DNA of 64,000 bases from Hydractinia symbiolongicarpus (GCF_029227915.1 NC_079885.1:23253001-23317000), one strand, 5' to 3'. Positions 36,663 through 48,841 are shown, numbered from the stretch's first letter. Numbers and translations are program-made. Notes: generated by a model from the letters alone, not told the origin.

Positions 36663-39600
36663 GTGAGTAATATTTTCATCCTTTGTGATGTTTTGTTGTT
36701 TTTTGTTGTTTGCTTTTGAAAAGCTGCCACTGCCTGTCTGTGTAAAAAATCTCTATGATAATTGCCGTATTCTGTCTGTATCTGCACCAGATGGCATCTC
36801 AAGTAGGGAGACCCCCCTCTGAGTTCGAAAGTGAGGTTACGGGAGCACGAATATCAAATGCGATATATTTTTATCTACTTTGTTGCGACGGATAAATATA
36901 AACGACGGGCGAACCCGTAAATTTTTTCACGGGCAACAACTAGTCTATATTAATAATAGTCGGATTTCTTACGTTGTATTTCATGCTATAAATGCACAAA
37001 ATAGTCATGCCCTGCAAATGTATCGTGCGCGAGAATCTGAATGCCACTATATGTAAGGCGTCAAAACAACACTTTTCTTAATTATACATAAACCGTCTAT
37101 ACAAAAATATATGGGTTCAGAGGACCAAAACTTTTTCTGCTAAACTTTAGTCGATTCTTTTACCGGCTAACGACTGATATCAACATATGTTCATGTAGAA
37201 GTTGTGAAGGGAGAAGATTCCTTTGGAAAACTTTAAATCAAAAATATTTGCCTGCGCCGTGTTTTTGAACATTTTAGAAAAATGCTATGGTCAAGCTTAA
37301 AAAAATAATAACCACTGAATAACCACTGCATATTTTTCTTTTGGAAACGAATAAAATACATCAAGCAATACAAAATATTTTCCGGTTGTGTTTCCCACAC
37401 AGCAATGACATTGTGTCCCTAAATAGTAAAGGGAAAAACTACTTTATGTCCTTTTAAACTTATTATAGCGACTTCCGTTTCACAACTGTACTTTGACTTC
37501 CCGAGCACTCCCTCCTGCCTCCTTCTCATGTCCCAACACATGACGTGCTGCCATTTTTAATTACATCCGTTATTCAACGGTTAACCATGTTATATCGAAA
37601 CCATTCTGCAATGTATCTAGAACAGACAAAAACACGGCATCGACTTTAGAAATGGTTGCTTACTTGTAATTATTTGAAAGAAAATTAAACGGAGATTTTA
37701 ATTTCTTGTTTCTATTGAAAACTCTCAATGTTTTTATTAGATTCAAGCAGCTTTCACAAACACGTTAAAGCGTGTTTAATTTTTAAAAACAAAAGCACGT
37801 GGTGTGAGAAACAGGCCCACACAAGCTTCTCTGATCTATTTCGAAAGAATAATGTTAGACGAAAGTCACGATAATTTATTAATTTAGAGCCACTATTTTA
37901 AACTTGAGGAGATGACAGGCTAGCTTTTTTAGCCTAACTTCTCTTACGTGGCAAATAAATGAGACCTTTACCTACGGCTGGGACCCTATGTGGTGGTATA
38001 ATGGGAGAAATAAGTTTGTGATCAGGCAACACATTTATATCCCTAGTTCTCAATTACGTTTTTATAAAAAAAGAGGTCAAATCTTTTATAAAGATTCAAT
38101 GATGCGTTGCTAGGGTGATTTTTGGCTTCTTAATTCAAATTCAATAGCCATGAATAACCATTCAAATCGTCGGAGCACTATGTTTTGTTTTGAATATTTT
38201 ATTTAAAAAAGTGCCAGCATTTTTGTTTGTTTGTTTGTTTAGTATATTTCCATCACTGTTTATCTTGTATAAGCATCGTCACTTAGGCCTTAAGCGTATT
38301 TAAAACAGCGTTTTTCTCCTTCCGTAACAGTTCCATTTTTTCTTTAAATGGGCTGGTTTGTTTCGTTTTTATTTTTTTTTTATTTAACCCCTTAAGCGTC
38401 AATGATGAGTATACTCGCACGGCAAATCTTCCCAAGATACGTTAATGACGAGTTTACTCAACAACGTTTGTTTTCAGACTTAGGCCAGACATAGCGAGGC
38501 CAGATGAAACTCAATAACACTAGTTTCACTTCCTAAGTTAAATTTAAATTTCACCTGGAAGTTTCCAGGCTGTAAGAATATCTTGAAAGCTATACTTTTG
38601 CTGATGTAATCTTTGTTGTCGTTTTATTCTATGTCTACAAATAAAATCCGACGTTGTGACTTAACGAGCCGCCAGAAAACCCGATGCTTAAGGGGTTAAC
38701 CCTTTTTGTGATTTTGATGCACTGTAAAATTATTAATTTGTGTTGTGAGTAGAAACAAAATATGTACCAAATAAATAGTGCATCCGATAAGTGTAATCCC
38801 TACTTTGGGAGTACTTGATAACCTATATGACTGTGTTGTTTAGAACACAATCAATTTGAAATAAAAACATTAATGCTGACTTCGTCGTTTTTTTAAAACA
38901 AGAACACACATAATTACCGTAAATACTTAATTAATCGCCACAGGGCGGTTATGTATAATTTTGACTTTCAAAGTGGGCGCTTTTGTCCAGAGGGGCGGTA
39001 AATCGGGAGGAGCGCTGATACAAAACAAACCCTTTTTGGGTCATGTAAAAGCTATGTTTTTAGGAAACAAATAGCAGCCGTAGAATATAAAAACAGAAGA
39101 TATGTATGCAGTCTCCTGAGCGTAAATGTTTATGGTTAAATTTCTTTTGCTTATAGCGAACTGCTTGAAACGGAAAGACGAAAAGATATAAACATTTTGT
39201 CATGAAATTTCGTGCTGTAGGTGATTATAAGAACAAAATTGTTTTTGAGTAAAAGGTCGTTTTATTCTAATTTCCAAAATATTCCAATAAGCGTCTTCTT
39301 TAGCTTATAAGAAAATTACAGAAAAGGGTGGGCTTATTCGAGAGGGGCGATAAATCAAGGCTGGGTGCTTCTTTTTAATAACGGCAATAAAATTTTACAT
39401 ATCTCTAGCCTGTGCCTCATCTGGAAAAAAATTGATAAGAATCAAAGAAAACTTAAAAAAACGATGCTGGTGGTAAAATTCCTGGCATTTCAATCGCGTC
39501 CTATACCTTAGCACGGATAGCGTTATTTGCACAAAGAAAGATTACAACATACTGTGTTCAATTTCTTATAAAATCAGACCGACGAAGAGCATCGTGATAG

Positions 39601-42600
39601 CGCACGTGATGCAGCCATTAAAGAATGTTAAAACTCTGAAAAAAGGAGTGTTAAACTTTGACTTTATCGCCAAATTATAAGAAGGTATCTTATTCTTAGC
39701 AAATGATGAAGGCCAAATGATGTGAAAAAGATAGAAGTAGTAGAAGCACGAATTTAATTGCCTGAGAATTTAGCTATGCATGCTTTATAGTTATGTTTAG
39801 CGAAGGTCTCCTTAAAAAATAGATGCTAACACAAAATTTCCTTAAGTGAATCTAACATGACGTTTAAAGTGTCAAGATGTTTGGAAATGGAGCCAAATTA
39901 AAAAAAAAGAAAAAAAAAACAGAACAAGAAAAGTAAAACCAGACATGAAACGAAACCAACAGTCCTGATATACGAGTGATTTTGCATGAGTCATTTAAGA
40001 ACATCCTGTACTAGCGAAACAGTAAAGACCACATGAAATGACATAAAATTTCGTGTTGTATTTCGATCAAAGTAGTTATTTTTCTTACGAAATAACTAGT
40101 TTGTTTGTGTTTGTCGGTGTGTGTTCGTTTTTAATCTCATAACCGATTAACATGAAATTAACATCGTGTAAACATTTGATGTGATTCAAATTGACATAAC
40201 GTTGTCTAAATGATAATAATAATAATAAGTCGCTTTATTTAAATATTCTATTTGATGTCTTTGACAAACGAGAATCTTCTTTCAATTATTTTTGAGATTC
40301 TAATGAAGACTTCCCTTGCAGGTGAATTTCTTAGTTGACCTTGCCTCCTTCGAATAGAACCATCCAATCAATGCTGTTGTTCTAGCGTGTAATTTTACTG
40401 TTTATTTTTTATTTTTTTAAAAAAAAGGGGAATTTGAAATTGTTCACATGACTGTGGCGTGCAGCTCCATCCCACATCCCCCAAAAATATTTCTAGAACT
40501 AGATATATTGGCAGTGTTTAGTATGAGGAGGGGTTTTGTTTTTACATCCCAATAAAAAACAGCGGAAAAAATGATTATACATTACAGGCGTCTTTTGATT
40601 CACCTTTCCTTTGTAATAAACGACAGAACGGGAAAAATAGAACTTTGCGTAGTAATTTCTATAGAGATTATAGGAAAAATGATATTTTATTCCGCCACCT
40701 GGTATTTTATCAAGTATTCGCGCGAATGAAGAATAACAATTAAGAAACTTTCTATTTTTAATCCGTAAAGCGTTTGTTTCAAATCAGCTTGTGATTATGC
40801 AATGTTTTTGTAATTAAACAATGAGATTAAAGAACTTAAGCGTAAATACTCCACGTGACTTAATTTACGCTTAAAATATTCGATATTGCTTTAAAGGTAA
40901 GGCCCTGTATTTGGGCGCAAAGTGTTTTTCAGTGGCGCAATATCATGTGAATTGGTAATACTGACAGACGTAAAAGATTTAGAGAGTTAAAGTCTGTTGA
41001 AGTTTTATCAAGTTTCAAGTTTAAGTGCATGAATCATTTGAGAATGAGATAAAAAAATCATGTAATCAAGCATGCCTATCGCCCAAGAAATATGCTGCCA
41101 AAAAGATACACGCCCCAAACATTTTATATCCGAACCTTACTTTTGTTAATGCCTAGAGAGACTGCAAATTTTGAATAGTCATATGTTTAAATCTTCCGAA
41201 ATACTATTTTTTGACGAAATATGTGACGACTGCCGCCCTTTATTTTTACGCAGGATGCGTCGAATCATTGATTCCCAACGGGGCATATTTTTCAGTAGGA
41301 TAAATAAAGCCATGGTCTTTGAAGTTCGGTTAAATGTTCAGCTTGACCGGTAAATTCTCCAAAAGGCTTGTATGCTCTAAGTATTAAATTGGGATATTAT
41401 ATGGTTTTCTCTAACAAGTAGAGGATTTATGGATTGATACATTTCATATAGCTTCCTACTTCAAAAAAAAATTACATTCATGAATCCTATTGTCTTTGAA
41501 TTCAATTGTTATATCTTTTTCCGTTGCAGGGTTGTCACGCAAAGGGGCGAATCTATTTTCAACTAGACAAATTTGAAAACTCAAAAGGATTGGATAATAA
41601 TAAGAAGAATTGCGACATTCTTGGAGCTTGCGACACAGTAATTAGTGGGTGCTTGTCCTTCGTAACAGAGCAACCAGGATCATTAAAAAATTGCGAATTC
41701 AAAAGCTTCCAAACAAAAGAGTACAAAAATAAAAACTCATTCCTTATTGGAACAAGCTTGGCAAATGGTCAATCAAATCCAATAGTTGTTGATATAAATG
41801 AAAAATTCCAGGTACGTCGCTTATCCTTTATTGTCTGATAACAAACACCGCAATGAAATAGATAATTAAATAAAATAAAGACGGATACTCACCCTTCCTA
41901 GTGTAGTGTCAGAAGGTATTATTTCATGGGGATTAATTTTTTACTATTTAAGTTTTGGGTTTTTAGCAAATTTAAGTTTTATAAACCTAACAAAAGGTAT
42001 TTTATTTTGTCGATCATTAGGATTACATATAGGGGTTAGTTTTGAATAATGACCATTATTTAGGGGTCTTAGAGGGATAAAGAACGTTGATTCTCATAAG
42101 GAACTGGTTTTTGTACCGCGCTTCTCCTGTTCTATCTACATTTGCAGTACGCAGGGTAATAATCTATATAATAATGTCCTCAATGAAATTATTATATAAC
42201 AGTTATTACATTTGCCCAGGTGGTATTTACGGGAGTATGTAAATTAAGTATTTTCTTTTTGTTTCAGGGATACATTGGTATTTACTTTATTGCTAATGAC
42301 ATTGATACTGGCAATGACGATTTAATAGATGTCTTCAGCGATAAAAAAAGTGTACAACCAGCATATAACTCTTCAGTTGCACAATATCTACCTTACTTCA
42401 AAAAAGCCAAAGTATCGAAAATATTTTACTCAGTCAGAGCTTATTGCTTACCAAGTTACTATGGACCATTATGTCAAAAATATTGCCAGCCTACAACAAG
42501 CACAAAGTTTAAATGCGCACAAAATGGCAGCAAAATCTGCTTTAGCAACTGGTATGGAAGAGAGTGTAACATATACTGCCAACACAATGTTAACACCACG

Positions 42601-45600
42601 TTCACATGCAACAAGACAACTGGAGAAAAAGAATGTTTTGCTGATTATTATGGAGTGAACTGCACCAAATATTGTAGTACTTATAATGGGACAGCTAAGT
42701 ATATTTGCAACGAAATAACTGGAGAAAAAGAATGTTTTGCAGATTATTATGGATTGAACTGCACCAAATATTGTAGTACTTATAATGGAACAGCTAAGTA
42801 TATTTGCAACGAAATAACTGGAGAAAAAGAATGTTTTACTGATTATTATGGATTGAACTGCACCAAATATTGTAGTAATTACAATGGAACAGCTAAATAC
42901 ATTTGCAACAAAATAACTGGAGAAAAAGAATGTTTTGCTGATTATTATGGAGTGAACTGCACCAGATATTGTAGTACTTATAATGGAACAGCTAAGTATA
43001 TTTGCAACAAAATAACTGGAGAAAAAGAATGTTTTACTGATTATTATGGATTGAACTGCACCAAATATTGTAGTACTTATAATGGAACAGCTAAGTATAT
43101 TTGCAACGAAATAACTGGAGAAAAAGAATGTTTTACTGATTATTATGGATTGAACTGCACCAAATATTGTAGTACTTATAATGGGACAGCTAAGTATATT
43201 TGCAACGAAATAACTGGAGAAAAAGAATGTTTTGCAGATTATTATGGAGTGAACTGCACCAAATATTGCAGTACATACAATGGAACAGCTAAATATATTT
43301 GCAACAAAATAACTGGAGAAAAAGAATGTTTTACTGATTATTATGGATTGAACTGCACCAAATATTGTAGTAATTACAATGGAACAGCTAAATACATTTG
43401 CAACAAAATAACTGGAGAAAAAGAATGTTTTGCTGATTATTATGGAGTGAACTGCACCAGATATTGTAGTACTTATAATGGAACAGCTAAGTATATTTGC
43501 AACAAAATAACTGGAGAAAAAGAATGTTTTACTGATTATTATGGAGTGAACTGCACCAAATATTGTAGTACGTATAATGGAACAGCTAAATACATTTGCA
43601 ACAAAATAACTGGAGAAAACGAATGTTTTGCAGATTATTATGGATTGAACTGCACCAAATATTGTAGTACTTATAATGAAACAGCTAAATATATTTGCAA
43701 CAAAATAACTGGAGAAAAAGAATGTTTTGTAGATTATTATGGAGTGAACTGCACCAGATATTGTAGTACTTATAATGGAACAGCTAAGTATATTTGCAAC
43801 AAAATAACTGGAGAAAAAGAATGTTTTACTGATTATTATGGAGTGAACTGCACCAAATATTGTAGTACGTATAATGGAACAGCTAAATACATTTGCAACA
43901 AAATAACTGGAGAAAACGAATGTTTTGCAGATTATTATGGATTGAACTGCACCAAATATTGTAGTACTTATAATGAAACAGCTAAATATATTTGCAACAA
44001 AATAACTGGAGAAAAAGAATGTTTTGTAGATTATTATGGAGTGAACTGCACCAAATATTGCAGTACATACAATGGAACAGCTAAATACATTTGCAACAAA
44101 ATGACTGGAGAAAAAGAATGTTTTCTAGATTATTATGGAGTGAACTGCACCAAATATTGCAGTACATACAATGGAACAGCTAAATACATTTGCAACAAAA
44201 TAACTGGAGAAAAAGAATGTTTTCTAGATTATTATAATGTGAACTGCACCAAATATTGCAGTACATACAATGGAACAGCTAAATATATTTGCAACAAAAT
44301 AACTGGAGAAAAAGAATGTTTTGCTGATTATTATGGAGTGAACTGCACCAGATATTGTAGCACTTATAATGGAACAGCTAAATATGTTTGCAGCAAAACA
44401 ACTGGAGAAAAAGAATGTTTTGCTGATTATTATGGAGTGAATTGCACCAAATATTGTAGTACTTATAATGAAACAGCTAAATATATTTGCAACAAAATAA
44501 CTGGAGAAAAAGAATGTTTTCTAGATTATTATGGAGTGAACTGCACCAAATATTGTAGTAGTTATAATGAAACAGCTAAATATATTTGCAACAAAATAAC
44601 TGGAGAAAAAGAATGTTTTGTAGATTATTATGGAGTGAACTGCACCAAATATTGCAGTACATACAATGGAACAGCTAAATATATTTGCAACAAAATAACG
44701 GGAGAAAAAGAATGTTTTGTAGATTATTATGGAGTGAACTGCACCAAATATTGCAGTACATACAATGGAACAGCTAAATACATTTGCAACAAAATAACTG
44801 GAGAAAAAGAATGTTTTGTAGATTATTATGGAGTGAACTGCACCAAATATTGCAGTACATACAATGGAACAGCTAAATACATTTGCAACAAAATAACTGG
44901 AGAAAAAGAATGTTTTGCTGATTATTATGGAGTGAACTGTACCAAATATTGTAGTACTTACAATGACACAGTTACGTATATTTGCAACGAAATAACTGGA
45001 GAAAAAGAATGTTTTGCTGATTATTACGGAGTGAATTGCACCAAATATTGCAGTACATACAATGGAACAGCTAAATATATGTGCAACAAAATAACTGGAG
45101 AAAAAGAATGTTTTGCAAATTATTATGGAATGAATTGCACCAAATATTGTAGCACGTATAATGGAACTGTCAATTATATTTGTAATGAAATCACTGGAGA
45201 GAAGGAATGCTTTGACGGTTATTATGGAGAAAATTGCACAGATCAGTACAAACCGAATAACACTACAGGCAATGGATACATTTTGTTCCAAATAAATTCG
45301 CTGAAAAACGAAAAAGGACTCGATAATAAGAAAAGTTGTTGTGACAGACATATTAAATGTGGTGCTTGTGATATGCAAATTACTGCGTGTGTTTCATTCT
45401 CTAATCTTAATCCTACTTCGTTATCTGAATGTGACAATGGGACCAAATATACTACAAAAGTGTTTTCCAACCAAAATGAGATCCATTTTGATAAATTTCT
45501 TGGAAACGGCTATCAAAATCCGCTAAACTTTTCGTTTGGAGAAAACTTTAAGGTATGAAACTTTTTGTACTTGTACTTATAGTATAATTAATAATCTTTC

Positions 45601-48600
45601 TTTCGCTTATATTTTACTGAGATGCCTAGTAGCAAACACGGTTTATGGAAAATATAAAATACAGATGAAATAGTATTAAACTAACGCTGGAGATGGTCAT
45701 TAGTTTAACAAGGATAAAAATAAAAAATAAAGTTTCACATACACGTTAATTTAGAACAACTGAAAAGCCAGAAAAAAACTTTTTCTCTTAAATTGCCTGC
45801 ATTTCTGAGATTTCGTTTGTAAAGATAACAAAACACTATATTAACTGAATCAATAGATAAATGCTGCCAATTTAACATGAAACAGCTTTAATACTCATTT
45901 GTCATACCTCTTCGTCTTTATTTTCTGTTAGGGTTTCCTTGGAATATACGTCACAGTTAATGACGACGATGGCAAGTTGAGCAATCCAGACTTTATTGAC
46001 GATTTCAAGATAGGAAAAAAAATAAAACCTTCCTTTAACAAAACATTGGGTACGTATAACGCCTACACATCTACAGAAGTCGTATCAACACTATCGTACT
46101 CAATCAAAGCTTACTGTTCACCCGACCATTACGGCCCACTTTGCAAAATATTTTGCAAACCTGGCATTTTAAGTCACTACAACTGCGCTGATAATGGTAC
46201 TAAAATCTGCCATAATAATTGGTATGGAAAACTATGTACAACATTTTGTAAGATGGATTCAACAGCTAGCTACGTTTGTGATCCAGTGACAGGTAAAAAA
46301 AACTGTTTCAAAGGTTACTACGGGTCTAACTGCACAACATACTGCAATAATAATAATGGAAGAGCTAAGTATTCTTGCAATAACAGGACAGGAGAAAAAG
46401 AATGTTTTGCAGATTATTATGGAGTGAACTGTACTAAATATTGTAGTACGTACAATGGCACAGTTAAGTATATTTGCAACGAAATAACTGGAGAAAAAGA
46501 ATGTTTTGCAGATTATTATGGAGTGAACTGCACCAAATATTGCAGTGCTTACAATGGAACTGCAAAATATATTTGCAACAAAATAACTGGAGAAAAAGAA
46601 TGTTTTGCTGATTATTACGGATTGAACTGCACCAAATATTGCAGTGCGTACAATGGGACTGCAAAATATATTTGCAACGAAATAACTGGAGAAAAAGAAT
46701 GTTTTGCTGATTATTATGGAGTGAACTGCACCAAATATTGTAGTACTTACAATGGAACAGCTAAGTACATTTGCAACAAAATAACTGGGGAAAAGGAGTG
46801 TTTTTCCGGTTGGTCTGGACCGGATTGTACGACTTGGATCTCCGTTGCGACAACTCCTTTGGTTCCAACAAAGGGAAGCTCTTCAACCAAGCCTTTAGTG
46901 ATACATGGGAAAGAAAAAACGGTTGGAAATTGGTTAACAAATACAACAGGAGGAAAGGCTACAATATCTATTATTATAATTGTACTTGTTGTTTTTATTC
47001 TTGTGTTGACTGTGCTGATGGTGCGTCGATCCAGGTAAGGAAATTTAAAAAAAAATTGATACATGTTTTTATTCCGAATTGATTATCACAGTCGTAAAAA
47101 CACATTCAACTTTCACCCTATTTTTTGAGGAATCTATAGCGGTAGAGGGTGAAGTGCCCGCAGCAAATTCAATGCAGCTAAAAATCTTTTATTTCCTTTA
47201 TCTTTTGTAACAAACGCGTTATACTTTAACATATCCGAGAAGGTTCTATGTTTTAAAAACTGTTCTGATTTCAGTACATCAAGTGGTCTATAAACGCAAT
47301 TTAGATTAGTAATGATTGTGAATTTCTTTATGACAATTTTATTCTTTGTATTGTACTACAGTTGTGCCAAGATTTATGTCGCCCTGTTATAAACAGGAGA
47401 AGGCACTTTACACTCCTGCCTCATGCCTTATAACTAAGGGCCAAAGAAGAGCACACAAAATATGGTTAAAATTTCAGAACATTAAAATGAAGAAAAAATA
47501 TTTGCCCTTATAGATATTTTACCTTAAAGTTTAAAAATGAGCACCTAACAAATTAAAACCACGAGGTCTTTCGTCCATATTTTCCCCTCTAATTTGTGAA
47601 GTATAGTTTAATTGGCTCTTGAGAACAAACCTTTACTTTTGATTGGCTTGTTATTTAAACGATACAAAACGTCATTGTTTGAGGCATGAATAAATAAAGA
47701 TGAAATGTTTACTTGTCTAACTTGTTCGATATCACTAAACTCGCGATGTAAAGATTTGTTTTGTTGTGTTTTTGTGTGCGTTTTTCTTTGTTTTTTTTTG
47801 TTTTTTGTTTGTTTTGTTTTTACTAACTTTATATACTTTTTGTTTAGGAAAGGGAGAGAGCTTCAAATGGATTATGCTGTTTACAACGAGCAAAATTTTG
47901 ACGAAACAACAGAAAACGAAATTCCAAAGCAACACATCGAAATGACCGACGCGGGAATATTTAAGTAAGTGAGACTATAAACGAAGATTAACATTTTTTT
48001 TTATAATTTATTATTATTTAATTTTTTTAAAAATTGAAGCATTTTTTATTAGATATATTTAAAACGACAATTTAGCTCGCGTTAATAGAACAAGGCGATT
48101 AAGTCAGTTAACTTTTTTACCCTACCAAAAAATAATCATAGAAATTTCCCTAAAACAATTTGCCAATGTATGAATGTAAAACAAAGTTTAAGTAAAGTTT
48201 CTCAAGAGCGGCAACATAAAACTTGTTGAAATCCGATCAGTGGAAACTCTGACAGAGGCAACAAATAATGCTGATGTACATGCTACATCAAAAAATATGA
48301 TTTTCTGCACCTGATGACATTTCTATTCCCAATTTCAATAAAATCACAAGCAGTTTTTTTTAAAATTCAATAAACGTTTTGGCTCAAGTTTAATAAAGGA
48401 GTGAAACTAAAATTGGTACAGTAAACCTGGGAACCTTAACAACTATAACACGCTAAGCAATATACATCACACCAATAACTTAGATTTTACCATTTTTCAC
48501 CATTTTTTACCAAGCTTTAGACAAGAAGCATTGTGTATATGATGATGATATCAACTGATATTTATTATTTTTGCACGTAGTGCAACTTTGTAAAGTTTTC

Positions 48601-48841
48601 TCCAAATTGAGTAAGGAACTAAAAATTTATCGTTTTTGATAGAATTCAAATTTTTTTAGCTGGTAAAATTAAAATTCTTATTCATTCATTCATTCATTTA
48701 TTCATTCACTCATTCATTTCATATTTTACTTCTTATAGCGACGACGACAGCGACGACGTTGCAAAGGCGTACGTCAATCCTTTATTTGGTCTTACTCCAA
48801 CGGAAGAGCAAGATTACAAAATTCGTCCGACAGTAGAGTAA
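36606..48841 (+). CDS. D2: double-MNNL protein with 26 + 5 DSL-like units, single TM
   Basis: Model: exons 36606-36662, 41530-41811, 42268-45552, 45932-47034, 47848-47964 and 48739-48841, giving about 1648 residues with consistent phases (0,0,0,2,2). Order: signal peptide (1-19), MNNL-1 and DSL-1, 26 units of 33 residues (about 248-1104), MNNL-2 and DSL-2 (from about 1105), a divergent unit and five more units, a Thr/Ser-rich stalk, a transmembrane helix (about 1551-1571), and a tail with MDYAVYNEQN, an acidic DDDSDD patch and AYVNPLFG. NPLF fits the NPxF type of adaptor-binding motif. No frame breaks were found. The double MNNL is, to my knowledge, not a known Notch-ligand architecture. D1 is its upstream paralogue. 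The role is unknown; it is a cell-surface ligand or adhesion candidate. Confidence 0.85.
36750..36943 (+). mobile_element. short Helitron-like element, both ends intact
   Basis: The 5' end is A|TCTCTATGATAATTGCC. The 3' end is the hairpin CCCGTAAATTTTTTCACGGG followed by CAACAACTAG and then T. The next bases, TCTATATTAATAATAG, are a second 5' end abutting it, so a tandem partner has been lost. It lies in D2 intron 1. Confidence 0.75.
38384..38699 (+). mobile_element. piggyBac-type MITE with TTAA target duplication
   Basis: It is flanked on both sides by TTAA. The inverted ends are CCCCTTAAGCgTC and its complement GAtGCTTAAGGGG (one mismatch). TTAA duplication with CCC-starting ends is the hallmark of piggyBac elements. 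It is 316 bp including the flanks and non-coding. Confidence 0.8.
38914..39390. mobile_element. possible MITE with weak inverted ends
   Basis: The left end reads TTACCGTAAATACTTAATTA and continues into GGCG-rich repeats. The right end reads AATAACGGCAATAA. Only the outer bases are inverted repeats, and internal gggcg words (aggggcggtaaatc, gaggggcgataaatc) recur. Weak evidence. Confidence 0.35.
40836..40874. repeat. perfect 12-bp inverted repeat with 15-nt loop
   Basis: TTAAGCGTAAAT at 40836-40847 and its exact complement ATTTACGCTTAA at 40863-40874. No transcript or protein context was found. Confidence 0.85.
41530..41811 (+). CDS. D2 exon 2: first half of MNNL-1
   Basis: The acceptor is ccgttgcag and the donor CAG|GTACGT; 94 codons, phase 0. 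It reads GCHAKGRIYFQLDKFENSKG, then an ACDTVISGC pair and NGQSNPIVVDI. It aligns with D1 exon 2 throughout, with D1 carrying a two-residue insertion. Confidence 0.85.
42268..45552 (+). CDS. D2 exon 3: MNNL-1 end, DSL-1, 26 units, MNNL-2 start
   Basis: It is 3285 nt, phase 0 at both ends. It opens GYIGIYFIAND, finishes MNNL-1 (SVRAYC) and DSL-1 (SYYGPLC...WYGREC), then the 26-unit array. After the unit ending DGYYGENC comes a short linker (DQYKPNNTTG) and the first half of a second MNNL (NGYILFQINSLKNEKGLD, CGACDMQITACVSF, NGYQNPLNFSF). The donor after GENFK (GTATGA) is at the same domain position as the exon 2 donor. The exon fuses array and MNNL-2 start without an intron. Confidence 0.85.
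42672..45240 (+). repeat. 99-bp coding tandem repeat, 26 units
   Basis: The 33-residue unit matches D1's, with its own variable residues (A, T, V or L after ECF; V or L in DYYG[VL]NC). A three-unit block (297 bp) containing the rare TGENECF is duplicated: that word follows CAAAATAACTGGAGAAAAC ending at 43620 and again at 43917. Another block of units (2-3 against 7-8, with the SNYNGT variant) repeats at five units' distance. Confidence 0.97.
45932..47034 (+). CDS. D2 exon 4: MNNL-2 end, DSL-2, 5 units, stalk and TM
   Basis: The acceptor ends ttctgttag; the exon opens GFLGIYVTVNDDDG and is 1103 nt, phase 0 in and 2 out. It continues through SIKAYC and DSL-2 (DHYGPLC...WYGKLC), a diverged unit (VCDPVTGKKNCFKGYYGSNC), then five units ending GWSGPDC. 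Its stalk and helix (ISIIIIVLVVFILVLTVL, then VRRSR) are near-identical to D1's, so D1's C-terminal part corresponds to this exon. Confidence 0.87.
47848..47964 (+). CDS. D2 exon 5: juxtamembrane tail
   Basis: The acceptor is tgtttag. It reads KGRELQMDYAVYNEQNFDE, then IPKQHIEMTDAGIF, with donor AA|GTAAGT. Phase 2 in and 2 out. Two tyrosines (DYAVYNEQ) are conserved with D1. Confidence 0.8.
48681..48719. repeat. (TTCA)n short tract in the last D2 intron
   Basis: About nine TTCA/ATTC units with a few substitutions, just before the last exon. It occupies the same intron as D1's TTCG tract. Confidence 0.85.
48739..48841 (+). CDS. D2 exon 6: acidic tail with NPLF
   Basis: The acceptor is cttatag. 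It reads (N)DDDSDDVAKAYVNPLFG, then LTPTEEQDYKIRPTVE and TAA at 48839. The frame is fixed by the phase-2 join. The NPLF sequence fits the NPxF adaptor-binding pattern; whether it works is inference. Confidence 0.8.

Larger units (their letters stand above)
36944..41529 (+). other. remainder of D2 intron 1
   Basis: Intron 1 runs from 36663 to 41529. About 37745-37870 resembles D1 intron 1 near 16050-16170 (caaacacgtt.aagcgtgtt, then ttttaaaacaaaa), which supports gene duplication. It also carries the MITE at 38384, a possible MITE at 38914 and a palindrome at 40836. Confidence 0.55.

Noticed and set aside
44521-45378. A 285-codon minus-strand frame rich in FFFSS and CTAIFGA
   Set aside because: It is the antisense shadow of the D2 99-bp coding repeats, and its regularity comes from them.
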